The notes beneath the pieces were generated by a model. It had not been told where the DNA came from. It did no database searches and was given only the letters and a program-made list of their open reading frames with translations. A stretch of 64,000 nt of DNA, taken from positions 141,558,961-141,622,960 of the forward strand of contig OZ038382.1 in NCBI GenBank assembly GCA_964036045.1. Direction: 5' to 3'. The DNA is from Eutreptiella sp. 'Long Island Sound 2002' (taxonomy: Eukaryota > Euglenozoa > Euglenophyceae > Eutreptiales > Eutreptiaceae). Positions 1-11,237 of the stretch are shown one piece after another. The stretch's first letter is position 1, and each line of letters begins with the position of its first letter. The position numbers and the translations under genes were made by a program.

Positions 1-496
1 GGTTGACTTCAGAGCCATCGCTTCTGTAGCAGCGAATTCAACTTCCTGCGACATGAATCTCTCCTCATAACCAGACATTAAGTGGCCTGACATTCAACCC
101 GACACGTTCAACTTCGTCCAGATAAAGGATCAGAGAGCAGGAAAGAGAAGAGGAAGGTTGCATGCATGTGTCCTGATGACAGTTAACACAGTGATGGCAT
201 CGAGGTAGCGAGTTGCCAATTTTTCTCTTCCTCAAAAATTGAAACAGCACTATCAAAATTACAGCCCCAGGCAGAGTTGCCAGAGAAAACCTTGTTTTCC
301 GTAGCACCTACAGACATTGGTGGAATTCGACCACTAAAAACGTTTGGGAGTCTGAGGACAGAGTGAGCACCGGTCTTCGACCCGTATGACCTGGCATCGC
401 CATCCTGCATAGAACAGTCAACATGTAACTTCACCACATAGTGACAAAGCATTGCACTCCTCCCTTGCGTGCCCGAGGAGGGAAAAAGGGAGGAGG
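1..496. other. unassigned sequence, no gene recognised
   Basis: Only short open frames occur here. They have no recognisable domain and no repeat partner elsewhere in the window. A polypurine stretch directly precedes the tetranucleotide tail of the next element. Confidence 0.5.
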
Positions 497-1107
497 AAGT
501 AAGTAAGTAAGTAAATAAGGGCGGCCGCGTCCGCAGCCTCATCTGACATCTCCTTGTTTGTTTTACATGGTGGCCGCCTCTGCTGGGAAGGAGAGCTCTC
601 CACGATCATTTCCCCTGGCGACCCCTTTCTCACCTCACGGCCGAGAAGTTCAACCAGGTTCCCTTCGGGCATGACCGGCGGTAGGTGTCCTTCAGTTGCT
701 GCCCTCACAGTCTCAGCTCCTTCCGGTCACCCATCGAAGGATCCTCCGGCCTTCCCCCCCTAGCACAGCCTTTCGGGCGCCTGCAGGCGGGTTTCCTGTG
801 GATAGCCCTCGCCAAATGCGGAGCATTTCTCTCTGTCAACCACATTCCACCACTCCCCATCCCTCACGGGTTGGAGTACCCACTCGGCTCCCGGATGCAC
901 TTGGATGTTGTCCATGCGCAGCTGGAGGCCAACGGTTGGCCCTTTCCACGTTCCCCTAGGTCCCGCTCACCCGTGAACCTACGTGTACTTAGGCCATTGA
1001 CCCGGGGATCTCAGGGTCAACCCTCACCCGTGCGGACACCTCACGGCCGTCCTGGAGTTCAGGGCATTTTCTGGACTTCCCGTGGCCAGGCTCCCATGGT
1101 TGGCGCA
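497..1107 (-). mobile_element. LINE-like 3' end, copy A, with (TTAC)n tail
   Basis: Read on the minus strand, this segment ends in a (TTAC)n tail at 497-519. It matches 37379-37990 closely over about 600 bp. Both copies can be read on the minus strand as a conserved peptide (KTNKE, then SDEAADAAAL) running into the tail, with mostly conservative changes between copies, so it may be the end of a coding region. Tetranucleotide tails at one end of a dispersed repeat are typical of LINE 3' ends. No reverse transcriptase is present. The copy is cut on its right by the start of the Gypsy-1 LTR. Confidence 0.5.
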
Positions 1108-1897
1108 AGTAAGAAAAAGTACTTTTCCAATGCTTTAGGGTATACTTTAGTTGTATTGGAGGTGCTCTAAGCAAACAGGCATTTCTATCTTAGTATTGGC
1201 CCAACCAGGAGTGATAACACATTTTGACCTATGGAACCAAACACTAAATTAGGATGTGGTGTGTACCCCTTTATCCCCAAGCTATAGGCACTCAAACATC
1301 TTTTCCTGCGTTGCTGAGGCACTGATATACTGAAGGCAGAGCCTATGAATTTATCTATGTTTTCTCATGAATTCTTAGCTATCCTAGTGGTATGCACCCT
1401 AGGGGGCTGGGGCACCTCTTTTTGAGAGTTCCTGGGTTCAATACCCAGTCAGCCTAGCTAAGTAGGAATATCCCATGTGACATGGCAGTGACCTCATCGC
1501 CACATGCCATGCCACCTCAGCACCTATGGGACCCAAAAACAAAGAGTGCACATCTCAAGATGGCACTGTGGATGAGAGTGAGCCCTTGGGGCAGTCTTCC
1601 AATCAGTGTCTCTCAAACATGTAAAATATTTCATCCTGAGTTGCAATGTATGCTAATTGCTGTGGTCTATTGTTGATAGCTTTCTTTATCTAACTCTTTG
1701 TGACTGCAGCCCTTCATGCGTTGATCCTGATTTTCTTCTACTTGCTTATCTCTGGCTGGGTTATCCTGGATTGGTTGTATTTCAGCAAATGAAACATTTT
1801 CCTCATCAAAAACAAGCAGCAGGAAACCCTACACCAGCAGCAAGCAGCAGGAGAGGCACAACAAACACACAGTGTTGAAATCACTATAAAAGCTTCT
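1108..1897 (+). repeat. 5' LTR of Gypsy-1
   Basis: It starts with AGTAAGAAAAAGT, the same start as both Gypsy-2 LTRs, and ends ...TTCT just before the primer-binding site. The 3' half shares the CTGCAGCCCTTC block with the Gypsy-2 LTR. About 790 bp long. The left boundary rests on the shared terminus, and no second LTR remains to confirm it. Confidence 0.65.
1385..1460 (+). other. tRNA-like segment inside the Gypsy-1 LTR
   Basis: It contains a B-box-like GGTTCAATACC flanked by a perfect 5-bp T-arm stem (CTGGG/CCCAG), preceded by CCTAGTGGT, which resembles an A-box/D-arm region. A related segment lies at 31480-31545. No complete cloverleaf or acceptor stem is visible, so this is a tRNA-derived relic and not a tRNA gene. 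Confidence 0.35.
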
Positions 1898-1912
1898 GGT
1901 AGCAAGAGGCAG
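1897..1912 (+). promoter_or_regulatory. primer-binding site of Gypsy-1
   Basis: TGGTAGCAAGAGG lies directly after the LTR. With one inserted base it matches TGGTAGCAGAGG, the complement of initiator tRNA-Met 3' ends of the CUCUGCUACCA type. Gypsy-2 has the same motif at the same place. Confidence 0.6.
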
Positions 1913-2052
1913 ACAGTCTCTGGGTACCGGCAGCAACCCCGTGCCGTACATCCAGTGCGCCGAGATCAGTCATATATAAGCAAGAAGGGCGAACGAATAT
2001 CGACACCAAGAAAGAGGACACCGACGTGAAGACGGCGCCTGGGGCACCAGCA

Positions 2053-4488
2053 ATGCCAGCACCTGGTGAACCTGGACCTGGACCTAGCGCTGTACCTTCG
2101 GAGCCCTTACATGGGCCACTGGACGTGGCAGAGGATTCGATGGAAGGACTTCAGTCGGCCTTCGGGGCCCTCTCAGTCGAGGAGATGGACACCCATCCTG
2201 TGAAGAGAAAGGGAGAGATTGAGAAGGATGCTGGAGAAAGCATAGCAGACGAAGGAGCAGACCAAGGGCGACCCGACGAATGATCCTACCTTCGAGGGTG
2301 CACCAAGCGCTTCTGGCCTCCACGCATCACCCTCTCCCATAACCACCACACTCTCAACTCCAGACCCAGCCGCTGCAACATCCAAACCCGTAACCAACCT
2401 GCCTATGGCTGAGGGCATAGGCTTTACTGGTATGCCTACCTACTCTGCCTATGGTGTGAACCCACCTACCACTGCGTTTACAGAGGCAACTACTACCAGT
2501 GAGCCGGTGACATCCAGTTCTGCGCCGCGATGGTATGCGGCTGACTATCACCATCCTCTACCCGCTACGGGAGCCTATGTGGATGTTCCTGGGTATGCAA
2601 CCCTGAGTGGGTTGAGGTGAGGACCTGAGTCATGCGGGAGCAGGAGTAGAGGATCGGGGAGATCCTCCAACAGGTCCCTGACGCGGTCAGAGATCAACGA
2701 GGTGCTCCGAGGAGCCACCTCTAAAATTGCTGGCGACCTCACTCAAGAGATTCGAGATAAACTTGAGCCCCTGATACCGCCCCAAGCGTCACCTACCACG
2801 GTGGGAATGTCACCCCATCGAGTACAGGCCAACGACGTGGTGGCAGGGCTGACAAATACCCTGGGGATCCTGAGGAGCTGACCGATGCCGACCCCTGCTG
2901 TAATACCTAGAAGCCCTTTCGTGCCGAGGACAGCCCAGCCACCCTACAGTCACGTGGAGATTTCTACGAGAGCCGAGCTGGACCGGCTCGGGCTGACAGC
3001 CCTCAGGGCAATGGTGGATGTGGAGCCCTACGGCTCCAGTGACCTAGGCGGAGATCCCTCCGATGATGAACCGCCGTCGATGACTTCTGCTTCGCCCTCG
3101 GAGGACGACGACCCGGAGGACCCCGAGAACCCAAGTGGGAAGAAGAAGAAGAAGAAGAAGAAGACCTGACGCCCTGGGGGACGCAGGTCTCAGGAGGCTA
3201 AGGCTATTGCCACCTCCAAAATCGTGGGAAAAACCTGCCTGAGTTCACAGGCAAGGACCTCAGCGAGTTCGCTGAGAATTTTGGCCGGTTTCTCCGATTG
3301 ACCAGCCAAACCCACGCTAGTGGACGGGTCAAGTGCGATCTGCTCCTGCAGTGTTGCAAGACCAAGTACCTGCAGAAGCAGGTCAAACAGATCGTGACTA
3401 AGTCCGCCACCTTTGCCGATGGGTTTGTTGCCTTGGAGAGGCAGAACCCGACCTATGAAACCGACCTCTCAATCATGGCCGAGATCCAGAACCTGCCCAT
3501 GCTGCCCAACAACCCTAAACCTGGCAGGGTCTCTGAGCTATTGGCTGACTTGGATCACTGGGCTGGACAACTGACGCCCGGTTTCTACAGCAGCGACGAC
3601 CTGCTTTTCTGGTTGGTGGCTAAGCTCCCTGGAGAGCTGTGGGACGAGTGCCGTTCAACGGCAGAGCGCAAGGCTAGAGCCCTCCACTACGAGGATCTAT
3701 GTGTACTACTCCTGGAGCTGGCGCTGGAGAAAGAAAGCGACCAGCACTTGAACAACTACCGTCCTGGAGGTGGAGGCTCTGGAAGCCATGGCAAAGGGTA
3801 CCAAGGATCCAGACTTGGGCAGGGGACTACCCCCAAACACGCCCGTATCATGGAAAACGTCAAAGAGCTCTTCTGGTGTGATGCCATAGACGAGCAGGGC
3901 CACCTGCAGCACGCCCCTGACTGCGAGCAGCGAGACTGCTTCGTAGTCCAAGGGAAGCAGCAGGAGAAAAACACCGGCGCCAAGGCAAAGCTGCCGGATC
4001 ACTACAGGTGTACTATCACCTGTGCCTTCTGTTGGAAGAGGAAGCACTACGAGGATGAGTGCTACCACAAGCAGCGCCTGTCGGCGAAGCTGAAGGGTGA
4101 GGATCCTGGCAAAGGCTCTGGGAAAGGTGGAGGCAAAAGCAAAGGCAACGACTCCGGCAAGGGCAAGTCGAAATGACGTGGACAAGGGCACGACAAAAGT
4201 CAAGGTGGACGAGGAGGAGGCGCTAACCGCCAGCCAGACAAGGACAACAAGAACACAGACAAGAACGGAGGCAACCCCATCCCTAATCCAGGGGGGAACT
4301 CCGAGCCCTCTGGAGGGCAGTCTGGTCCTACCACACCCTCGCAGACGCAGGCCCAGCGGGAACAAGGAGCCAAGCGTGAGCATGAAGGTTCTGATGACGG
4401 CAACGCTAAGAAGAGGAGCCGTTTCATAAGGACGGCCCGCAAACTGCGAAACAAGGGGTTCGAGGTGACCTGTCCCGCGGAGTTCTGA
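2053..4488 (+). pseudogene. gag: Gypsy-1 gag (nucleocapsid/capsid polyprotein), frame-disrupted
   Basis: The probable ATG is at 2053; an in-frame GTG lies at 2026. The N-terminal part is broken by frameshifts: coding pieces lie at 2053-2283 in one frame and at 2405-2620 and 2885-3169 in another. From about 3230 to 4488 a single frame carries the gag core (LQKQVKQIV, then YETDLS) and a perfect C-x2-C-x4-H-x4-C zinc knuckle at 4021-4062. A second Cys/His cluster (C-x10-H-x3-C-x4-C) lies at about 3880-3945. A basic Gly/Lys-rich C-terminus follows. A TGA at 4174-4176 interrupts the tail. The gag stop is the TGA at 4486-4488. The protein would package the element's RNA in cytoplasmic virus-like particles. 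Confidence 0.8.
4486..4488 (+). other. gag/pol boundary stop, TGA followed by CGG
   Basis: gag and pol are in the same frame across this stop. The equivalent residue in Gypsy-2 is also a stop (TAG, then G). The next codon makes TGA-CGG, the leaky context used by several plant RNA viruses for readthrough. This suggests translational suppression, not mutation. Confidence 0.5.
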
Positions 4489-6422
4489 CGGGGACGCTCT
4501 GGTGGGGCCATGGACCTGTTGTTTTGGGTACGTATCCGACTAGGGGGACGTGAATAATTGGGGGTATTGGATACTGGCGCCACCATATCTATAGTGGCCA
4601 AGAAAATTTTACCTTGTGTGAGTCTGAAGAACACCATGACCACCGCGGCTATACGAATGGGGGATGGACATGTGGTGCACAGCTGCGGGGACTGTGAAGT
4701 GGAGGTACCTATGGGCTCCCGGACTATCGCCCATCGGTTCTATGTGATGGACACTGAGGCCTTCGACTTTGTACTGGGTACTGACTTCTTCGTACAGCAC
4801 TCCCAGATACAATCCCTGACGCTGCAAGCGCCCTACCTCCTCTACGTGGACCACGGCAGTGGCAGAGAGTCTGTGCCACTGGAGCAGTCGGAACATACCT
4901 CGAGCTACCTGGGGGTATCGAAGGACGAGCCCTCGAATATGATGGCGGCTTCCAAAACTGAGGACTATCAACTATTGGGGGAAGTCCTAGACCAAGGTCT
5001 GAAGGAGTTGGGTTACTCTAGAGAAAGCCTGAGGGTGGAGTTGTTCGGCAGCGACAAGCAGCATGTACTGGACCTTTACTGCAGCAAGCAGAAGAACTGC
5101 AGCTACAAATTTTACTGGCCCTCTTTCAGGATGGCCTACGGGAACCCCAGGTTCAGTGAACTGGGGAAGGTCCTGACCAAGGTGGCCTTGGAACGTTCGC
5201 GTATGGTCCTGTGTTCCCCCGATTGGGGAGCCCATGGGGGCAACGAGTACTGGCGAAACCTCCTTGACAGGCTGACTATCAGCTCTGTTCGTTTACCTGA
5301 TGAGGCCATCTACGTGCCTCTGGGGCGTAAGACGCCTATTGGGCAACCGGGATGGGGGGGTATGCTCAGCGTGGTGGACAGAGGTCTTACCTCCATCCCC
5401 TGGGAGGATCTGCACCCGACTCTGGTTCAGGCTCTACATTGAGAAAGCGATGGACTCGCCTTGGGTGACCTGAAGGATCGACTACGACCTCAAGATGCTA
5501 TTGAGACTACACCTGGAGGAGATAAATACGTCGTGACTAACACCAACACCCCCAACTCTCCCTGCCATGTACCTGTTCCTGATGGAGTCTCTGAGTGTAG
5601 ACTATCCGAGCTACCTAGGTCTATCCACTCAGATGACGAAACTGAGCACGACGCCTTATTCGTGCAGACCTGTGTGGAGGAAGTGGAGAACGCCGAGTAC
5701 GTCCCCCCACTGAAACACCTACCCTCCATGAGGGTGAAAGACCCCGTGGACGAAGAGCTGGACCCTCGATCCAGGCTAAGGGAGTATGTGTACTCCAAGA
5801 GGAAGTTGGTGGCGAAAAAGCTATGCTACGCTAAGCCTACCCGCAGCTCATGGCCACTGAAGCAAGGACGTATGGGAGATCTATCCCAATTGAAGGAGGA
5901 CCTCGAACAGAAGATCACCACCTGGGAAACAGAGGTAGATCTTAAGCTCATGAAGAGCGTGTGGGGCGCCCATGTGAGGACCCCAGAGGAGGACGACCTC
6001 TCGGAGGAATGTGTATGTGAACCCCCTCGAGCGTGCCTATGTTGCCATCCTCCATCGGAGATGGTTGAACAAGACCTACTATATGCCTACCAAGGGTTGA
6101 AGGACACTACTAAGGGCAAAGAGTCGCCGGAGCATCACCTCCTGACGTCTATTACTCAGGGGGCAAGCAACTTACACTCTGACGAGGACATGGAGGACAA
6201 GATCAAGCTATTGGACCCGCGGGTGCACAAGCTTATAAGGACCTATCTGGAGGTGTTCGGAGAACTACCCCCTCCAGCTTCATGTGACAAGCTGGTACAG
6301 ATGGACCTCAAGCTGAAACCCGAGTTCGTCGGTCACAAGATCCGGAGGAGACCCTATCCAGCTCCTAAAGAGCAGGCCGACGAGATTGAGCGACAGATAC
6401 AAGAATGTATCGACGCAGGCCT
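4489..6422 (+). pseudogene. pol: Gypsy-1 pol fragment: protease, Dam-like domain, start of RT
   Basis: The aspartic protease shows DTGA at about 4570 and the second signature VLGTDF at about 4770. A domain follows with VELFGS at 5035-5052, a degenerate NPR (5143-5151) where Gypsy-2 has NPP, and VLCSPDWG near 5206. This matches the Gypsy-2 domain that resembles DIRS-type Dam methyltransferase domains. An acidic linker leads to the RT N-terminal block (KLVQMDLKLKPEF, then RRRPYPAP), where the element breaks off at 6422. In-frame stops are TAA 4555-4557 and TGA 5440-5442. The missing second proline suggests the extra domain is inactive here. Confidence 0.8.
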
Positions 6423-6470
6423 ACCCATGTTGATGGAAGTGACCGCATCTGACATAGCCCCCTGGTTCAA

Positions 6471-6545
6471 ACCGATTCAATTGAGATTCAAAGGCGCTGT
6501 TTGAATCGACTTGAACTACATTTGAATCATGTTTGAATCAGGAGC
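6471..6545. repeat. TTGAATC palindromic cluster a
   Basis: Five or more TTTGAATC/GATTCAAA words occur here, including the inverted pair 6485-6492 and 6500-6507. It lies at the boundary between truncated Gypsy-1 and the minus-strand locus. Confidence 0.6.
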
Positions 6546-6918
6546 CCGGTGGTATGGACAAAGGCATGATTTTTGTTCCTGTTGGGGGCCGGTCTGCTGC
6601 CTTTGTGGCTTATTGGACTCTCCGTTCGTTTTTTTCATCAAATCCCATGCCCTTCAAAACCAACCTGAATGGCTTTCAACAAAAAAGTATCAGTTTCGGT
6701 GTGCGGTCGCCGCCAGCGCTGATTCAAGTTGTGATTCAAACACCCCTGTGTGGCGAACTGTCCTTTCGTAACATTGTGCAGCCCGTAGGTGTCTGACAAA
6801 ACTGCCGAACCATTGTGCAACCTGCATACTAGATACTTTTCACCCTTCTTGTGGTGTATCTCCGAGGAACCCCCCCCTTCGTGCCCATTGGTATAGCCGG
6901 CGGAGCCTCCGTGATGCA

Positions 6919-6962
6919 AACCTCAATTCAAGTGTGGTATTTGAATCACTTGTATCGACCTG
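6919..6962. repeat. TTGAATC palindromic cluster b
   Basis: A short cluster with CAAGTG...CACTTG arms around ATTTGAAT. It separates two minus-strand open blocks. Confidence 0.45.
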
Positions 6963-7485
6963 GTACCCCTGTTGGGACTACAGTGCTGTTTTCTACTTGA
7001 TTTGGCCCTCTCCACGCTTCCTCCCTGCAACAGCAAAGCATCGGCACAGCGCATAAAGGGTGCAATGACGTGCCCAGGTGCATTGTGCGTTCAGTCCCGT
7101 GCATATGGAACAAGACCGTGCGGTCAGACGGGCGGCACAGCACTACCGTACAACACCATGACGCCACACTGACGTCACCAGTGCTCCAATAAAGGACACA
7201 GCCGGCACAAACCTTTGCCGCCCAGCACCACCCACCTAAGGGGGCAGTGTGCCACAGCGTACGGAAACAGGAACCAATACAGATGCAAGCGCCTCGTCCA
7301 AGGAACTTCTCGGCACCACCACGCGCACCACACATCCTACTCACCTGCATCCCGGAACGTTCCTAGAACTCACAACATGACTGCTGGGCGGCTTGGAGAT
7401 TGGGTTGCAGTATCTCGGATAGGGTCAGAGAGCGTGTAAACAGCCGGAAAGCCCTACATCTCACAAACACCCGACGCTTCATACA

Positions 7486-7562
7486 CAATTCAAACGCCCA
7501 CCCCGTGATTCAAATACCCCGTTTGAATTGCCCACTCCCCGTTTGAATCAATTCAAGTGCTG
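7486..7562. repeat. TTGAATC palindromic cluster c
   Basis: A perfect 11-bp inverted repeat CAATTCAAACG (7486-7496) / CGTTTGAATTG (7520-7530), plus two further TTTGAAT words. Confidence 0.65.
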
Positions 7563-7566
7563 AAAT

Positions 7567-7601
7567 GTATCCACAACCGTATCCACAACCGTATCCACAA
7601 T
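7567..7601. repeat. 12-bp direct repeat, three copies
   Basis: GTATCCACAACC is repeated three times in a row with slight change in the last copy. On the minus strand it would encode a Gly/Tyr/Cys tripeptide repeat. Confidence 0.7.
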
Positions 7602-8946
7602 CTGCGTTCATCTGGTATCGGTTAGCGTGGGAATGCGGTTGCCTCAAGCTGGCGGGCAACCTCTCAGGTGGTGCTGGTCCACCCCACCATCGAAAAAAAA
7701 ACCACCACTCAGCGCTCGCCCGTCCGGCGCACCGGGCAGTGCGGCCTGTATGCATTGAAGGCGACCCCTTCGCGCGGTGAGATGGTGCCTCGGTACAGCC
7801 TGTCTCCGTCCCACTGCACCCATGACGGCCGCAAATGGGCGCCATAGCCGTCCAACAGACCGCTGGTCCAGAGTTCGCCACCGACGTGTGCGCCAAGCGA
7901 AAACTCGCACGAGAGAGGCACATCGTCACGTGGGTGCATGTGCAGCAGCATGGGTTGGCCTTCGTCGAGGAAACGGAATACTCTGATCGCCGTCCAAGAG
8001 AAACCCGGAAACAGGACGCGTCCAAACTGGTTCAGGCGGGTGGTCAGGCTGCCGTTTGCTTGCATCGCCGCACTCACCATTACCAGGGAGCACCTGCGCA
8101 TGGCTCCCAAGTACAGCGAATGCATTCTGGCATTGTGCTTCACCTCGAATCGCCAACCGAACGCAGTCTGCAGCTCTCGCAGAAGGGGCACACCTTTTGT
8201 TCTTGGGAGTCATCGGCGGACCTCAGCCGCATCCTGGTCCGCCACACTCTGCCGCAGCAGCTGCGTGTCCTGCGTCTCCGCACTGTCCACAGGCACTGCA
8301 CTGCCCTGTGCGGCCGCACTGTCCTGTGCCACAAGGCTGGCCTCCGGCACCACCTTCATCTTGCTGTCCCTAAGGTTGTCCTCTGGCTCCAGTTTCACCA
8401 CCACATCGCGCGCTCCCGCCGCACCTTCCGCACTCTCCACACCCTCCAGACCCTGCACGCCATCACCACCGCCCACCTGCACAATCTCATCACCATCCTC
8501 GTGTGTCACAGACGCCGGTGCCACAGCTGATGTGTCCGGTGCTGCAGCCTGCCCATCCGGTTCGCCAGTCGTTTTTTGTCTGGTGCCGATGCACCCTGCG
8601 CCTCCGGTGCGGGCGCCACAGCTCTGTTCTCGGCGCTCCCGGTCGCCGGCTGCCGCGCTGCAAGGTCCGTGCGCAGAGCTGCCGCCGCCTCCTCGGCCTT
8701 TCCCTTGCTGGTGAAGCGCGCTGTCCTTTTTTCCACCTTCACGGTCCAGTGACTTCTGGCTCTGCCCCCCCGTTTGATCTCCTGGACCTGGACGTGGTCC
8801 GTTTTCTTCGTCGAGGACTTGGCTCGGATTCCTGGCATGACGCGGATCTCGCCGTGGTCCTCAAACACCGCCCATCGCAGAGCACCTTTCGGCGGGAGTC
8901 CATACTCTTCCCTGGCCCGTTCATTGGCGTCGTCAGAGTCCTCTTC

Positions 8947-9088
8947 CTGCAGTACGAAAAGGGCAAATGTGCTGGGGGTCGGACCGGGTTCAAACGGAGT
9001 TCAAACGCCATTCAAGTGGTTCAAGTTCGATGTTTGAAGTGGTTGAATTACGTCGACCGTAATTCAAATGCAATTCAAATGGGCGCAC
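8947..9088 (-). other. inferred 142-nt intron of the oxygenase gene
   Basis: The minus-strand donor is CAG|GTGCGC and the acceptor TACTGCAG|GAAGAG. Splicing joins ...EEPAQ to EEDSDDANER in frame and opens a frame that continues for more than 100 codons, whereas read-through soon meets stops. The intron body is the palindromic cluster d. Confidence 0.65.
8967..9088. repeat. TTGAATC palindromic cluster d, inside an intron
   Basis: About nine TTGAA/TTCAA words. A perfect 10-bp inverted repeat TTGAATTACG (9044-9053) / CGTAATTCAA (9059-9068) forms a tight hairpin. Confidence 0.7.
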
Positions 9089-10064
9089 CTGCGCAGGCTC
9101 CTCAGGCTGCTCCTCTTCCTTGGCCGCTTTCTCCGTGCCGGTCTGCGGCTTGGCAGCTTCCCCCGTCGCGGTCTGTCCCTTGGTGACCTGATCCTTGGCC
9201 GCTTGCTCCGGGACGGCCTGCGGCTTGGCGGATATGGCCTTCGCGTCCCTCACCACTCTCTTGGCCTCCTCCACCGCCGCAGCCTTCACCTTCTTGGTCT
9301 GTGCGTGCGCCTTCACAGCCTCGCTGAGCTGCTGCTTGCCACTCACCCCGCGGCCACTCGGCTTGGCCTGCAGGCGGGATTTGTGAGCCAGTGATGGCTC
9401 AAATTCGCTGCTTGAAGTTGTGGTCGAAGAATGGGCTGCCGCGCGCGCCTCTGCCGCTGCCTCCCGCACTCGATCCCGCATGCGGACGGTCGCCAGGGCA
9501 GCGGCCACCGTGGCGCGCTTGAGGCTGCCCCTTGGCGCGGACTTCGCCAGTCTCTCTTCTGCTTGGCGGATCAGCTGTTCTTCTTCTTCTTCTTCTTCTT
9601 GGCGGATCTCTGTGGGGGGCCTTCCTGGCTGCAACGGTCGTAGAAATTTCGCCAGTCGAGGATGTGCCGCGATGCCCTTTGGTGCAGCTGTTTTATCAGA
9701 CGGGACGGCAGGTGCCGTGATGCCCTTGGGTGCAGCTGTCTTATCAGATGGGACGGCAGGTGCCGTGATGCCCCTGGGTGCAGCTGTCTTATCAGACGGG
9801 ATGGCATTCGGGAGGGCAGTCGGAACAGCAGTCGTCGGTGTCGTACCGGACGGGGGCAGCGGTGGCTGGGGCATTGTGGCCCTGGGCCGGAGAAACTCTC
9901 CCAGCTTGAGCTGGCCTGCGGGCGGGGTGGCGTCAGTGAAGTCCGTCCGGGCTTGGTTCATGGACCTCGTCCATCGTCGGATCTGCCTCTCCAGCGCCTC
10001 CGGATCCCTGCTGCAGTGCATGTAGTTGCTGATGCTGATGACCATGCTGCCGCCGGCGAGAAGA

Positions 10065-10069
10065 ACGCC
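10065..10069. other. left target-site duplication of Gypsy-2 (ACGCC)
   Basis: ACGCC immediately precedes the LTR start AGTAAG and is repeated at 32487-32491 directly after the 3' LTR. Confidence 0.85.
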
Positions 10070-10348
10070 AGTAAGAAAAAGTCACTGCCATGTCTTTCTT
10101 GGAGGGCTTGATCCAGGCTAAGCCCCCCTTAAAACCCTTTGTTGATGCTAAGACAAACTTAAGTGTTTTTATCATTCTTTTGTAGCCTAAAGTACACTTT
10201 CTCAAAGTAACTAGGGTTTTGACCCTAGCACCCCATGAAGTTCACCCCTACCACTCAACTGAGCGGAGGTACCTTCCTTCATGGGGGATATACCGAAATA
10301 AAACAGGCATTTCATGCTTTAGGCCTTGGAGGTTAAGCCTAGTGGTGT

Positions 10349-11237
10349 TGAAGCATTTGGGGGGGAGGGCAACCTCCAAGCCTCCCTTGGCGTGCACGTC
10401 CCCAAACCCATGAAATCCAAGACTTCTTCTCGAATTTGGGTATCTCCAAAGAATTCTGGGATCCTTGCCTCGGCCATGACACAATCTGGCGTCCTGGGCA
10501 AGAGATGAAGGTATATGTAGACAATAATAAACATGTAGACAAGTAATATGTATATGTAACAATTCCATACTATAAAATAGCATAAAAAAGAAGACGAAAT
10601 GAAGGCGACGGCGTCGCCGCCATCAGAAAATCTGACGGCTACGAGGCGTCGCCATCAGGATCTCCACTGAGATCCTGCCCAAACTGGGCCAAACAGTGGT
10701 TTTTGGGCGAAAAACAATGAAATAAAGTGATTTTTGAGTCAAAAACACTCATTTCGCGTGTCTCCCCCCAACGCGTCGCGTAGCCGACACGACGCGTTTC
10801 TGTGCCAATTCAAACTATATATGAAAAGTCCCACTGTTGGGCCATGCCATGGGCGTCTGGCTGATTCCTGGGATCGCCTCAGGAATTTTCGAAAAATGCG
10901 TGAACGTGCTTAACTTCGCAAAAATTTGCCTTCGCGGAACGCCGCGAAAAAGGTCACGCTACATTCTTATATTTCTAAAAACGATAAATCTATAATAAAA
11001 TAGATTAAAATCTCCAGAAATCGTGAAATAAAACTACGATCTGGAGCTGCGTCGCGCAGGCGACGACTGTCGTCGCCAGCCCAAAAATGACGAAAAAAGA
11101 CGATTTCTGGGGTATTTTACAGAAATCCCGCAGAAATCAGGATGCCGTAACATCAACAGGAAAATTCCTGAGCTGGCCTGGTGAAGAGCGCCACAGGCTG
11201 GGCAGCGGGTATGCGTGAAGCACCCCATACCGCTTCA
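10349..11237 (-). repeat. first LTR-like direct repeat of the array
   Basis: 889 bp with inverted termini TGAAGC/GCTTCA. It differs slightly from inner copies (AAAAGTCCC where they have AAAAGGCCC), as expected at an array edge less exposed to homogenisation. Confidence 0.7.

Larger units (their letters stand above)
1108..6422 (+). mobile_element. Gypsy-1: truncated Ty3/gypsy chromovirus-type retrotransposon
   Basis: A 5' LTR, primer-binding site, gag, protease, a Dam-like domain and the start of RT lie in order. Homology to Gypsy-2 stops inside the N-terminal RT region at about 6422, where unrelated sequence of the minus-strand locus begins. RNase H, integrase and the 3' LTR are missing. Gypsy-1 and Gypsy-2 clearly belong to one lineage: gag core, zinc knuckle, DTGA protease and the extra domain all align. 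They are divergent, however, and not recent copies of one element. Confidence 0.85.
6423..7480 (-). pseudogene. 3' part of minus-strand locus, unrecognised coding blocks
   Basis: Minus-strand open blocks lie at about 6961-7350 and 6744-6919, separated by palindromic TTGAATC-rich stretches. The block at 6744-6919 (around GEKYLVCRLHNGSAV) looks protein-like. I do not recognise a family. It could be the end of the oxygenase gene or a separate gene of the same mobile locus. Splice borders are plausible (GGG|GTGTTTGAATC to CCAG|GGGG) but not proven. Confidence 0.3.
7664..10068 (-). pseudogene. TET/JBP-like 2-oxoglutarate Fe(II) oxygenase gene, 3' exons (interrupted by Gypsy-2)
   Basis: The minus-strand exon 10068-9089 encodes a disordered Ala/Lys/Pro-rich region with three copies of a PSDKTAAPKGI-type repeat. 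Exon 8946-7664 follows an intron. Its C-terminus carries, in family order, a His/Asp cluster (HMHPRDD, near 7935), GGELW (near 7880), WVQWDG (near 7820), then RPH (near 7740) and GER followed by VVVFF. This fits the double-stranded beta-helix core of TET/JBP enzymes, which oxidise methylated bases: metal-binding His/Asp, distal His, and the 2-oxoglutarate-binding Arg about nine residues later. The first motif reads H-x2-D where the family has HxD, a possible defect. Damage: one-base loss in an A-run (8572-8577), TGA at 8210-8212 (expected CGA), and TGA at 7709-7711 where TGG is expected after GER. Family assignment is by motif reading only. Confidence 0.5.

Noticed and set aside
1385-1460. Functional tRNA gene
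   Set aside because: Only a T-arm/B-box is convincing; acceptor and anticodon arms do not form.
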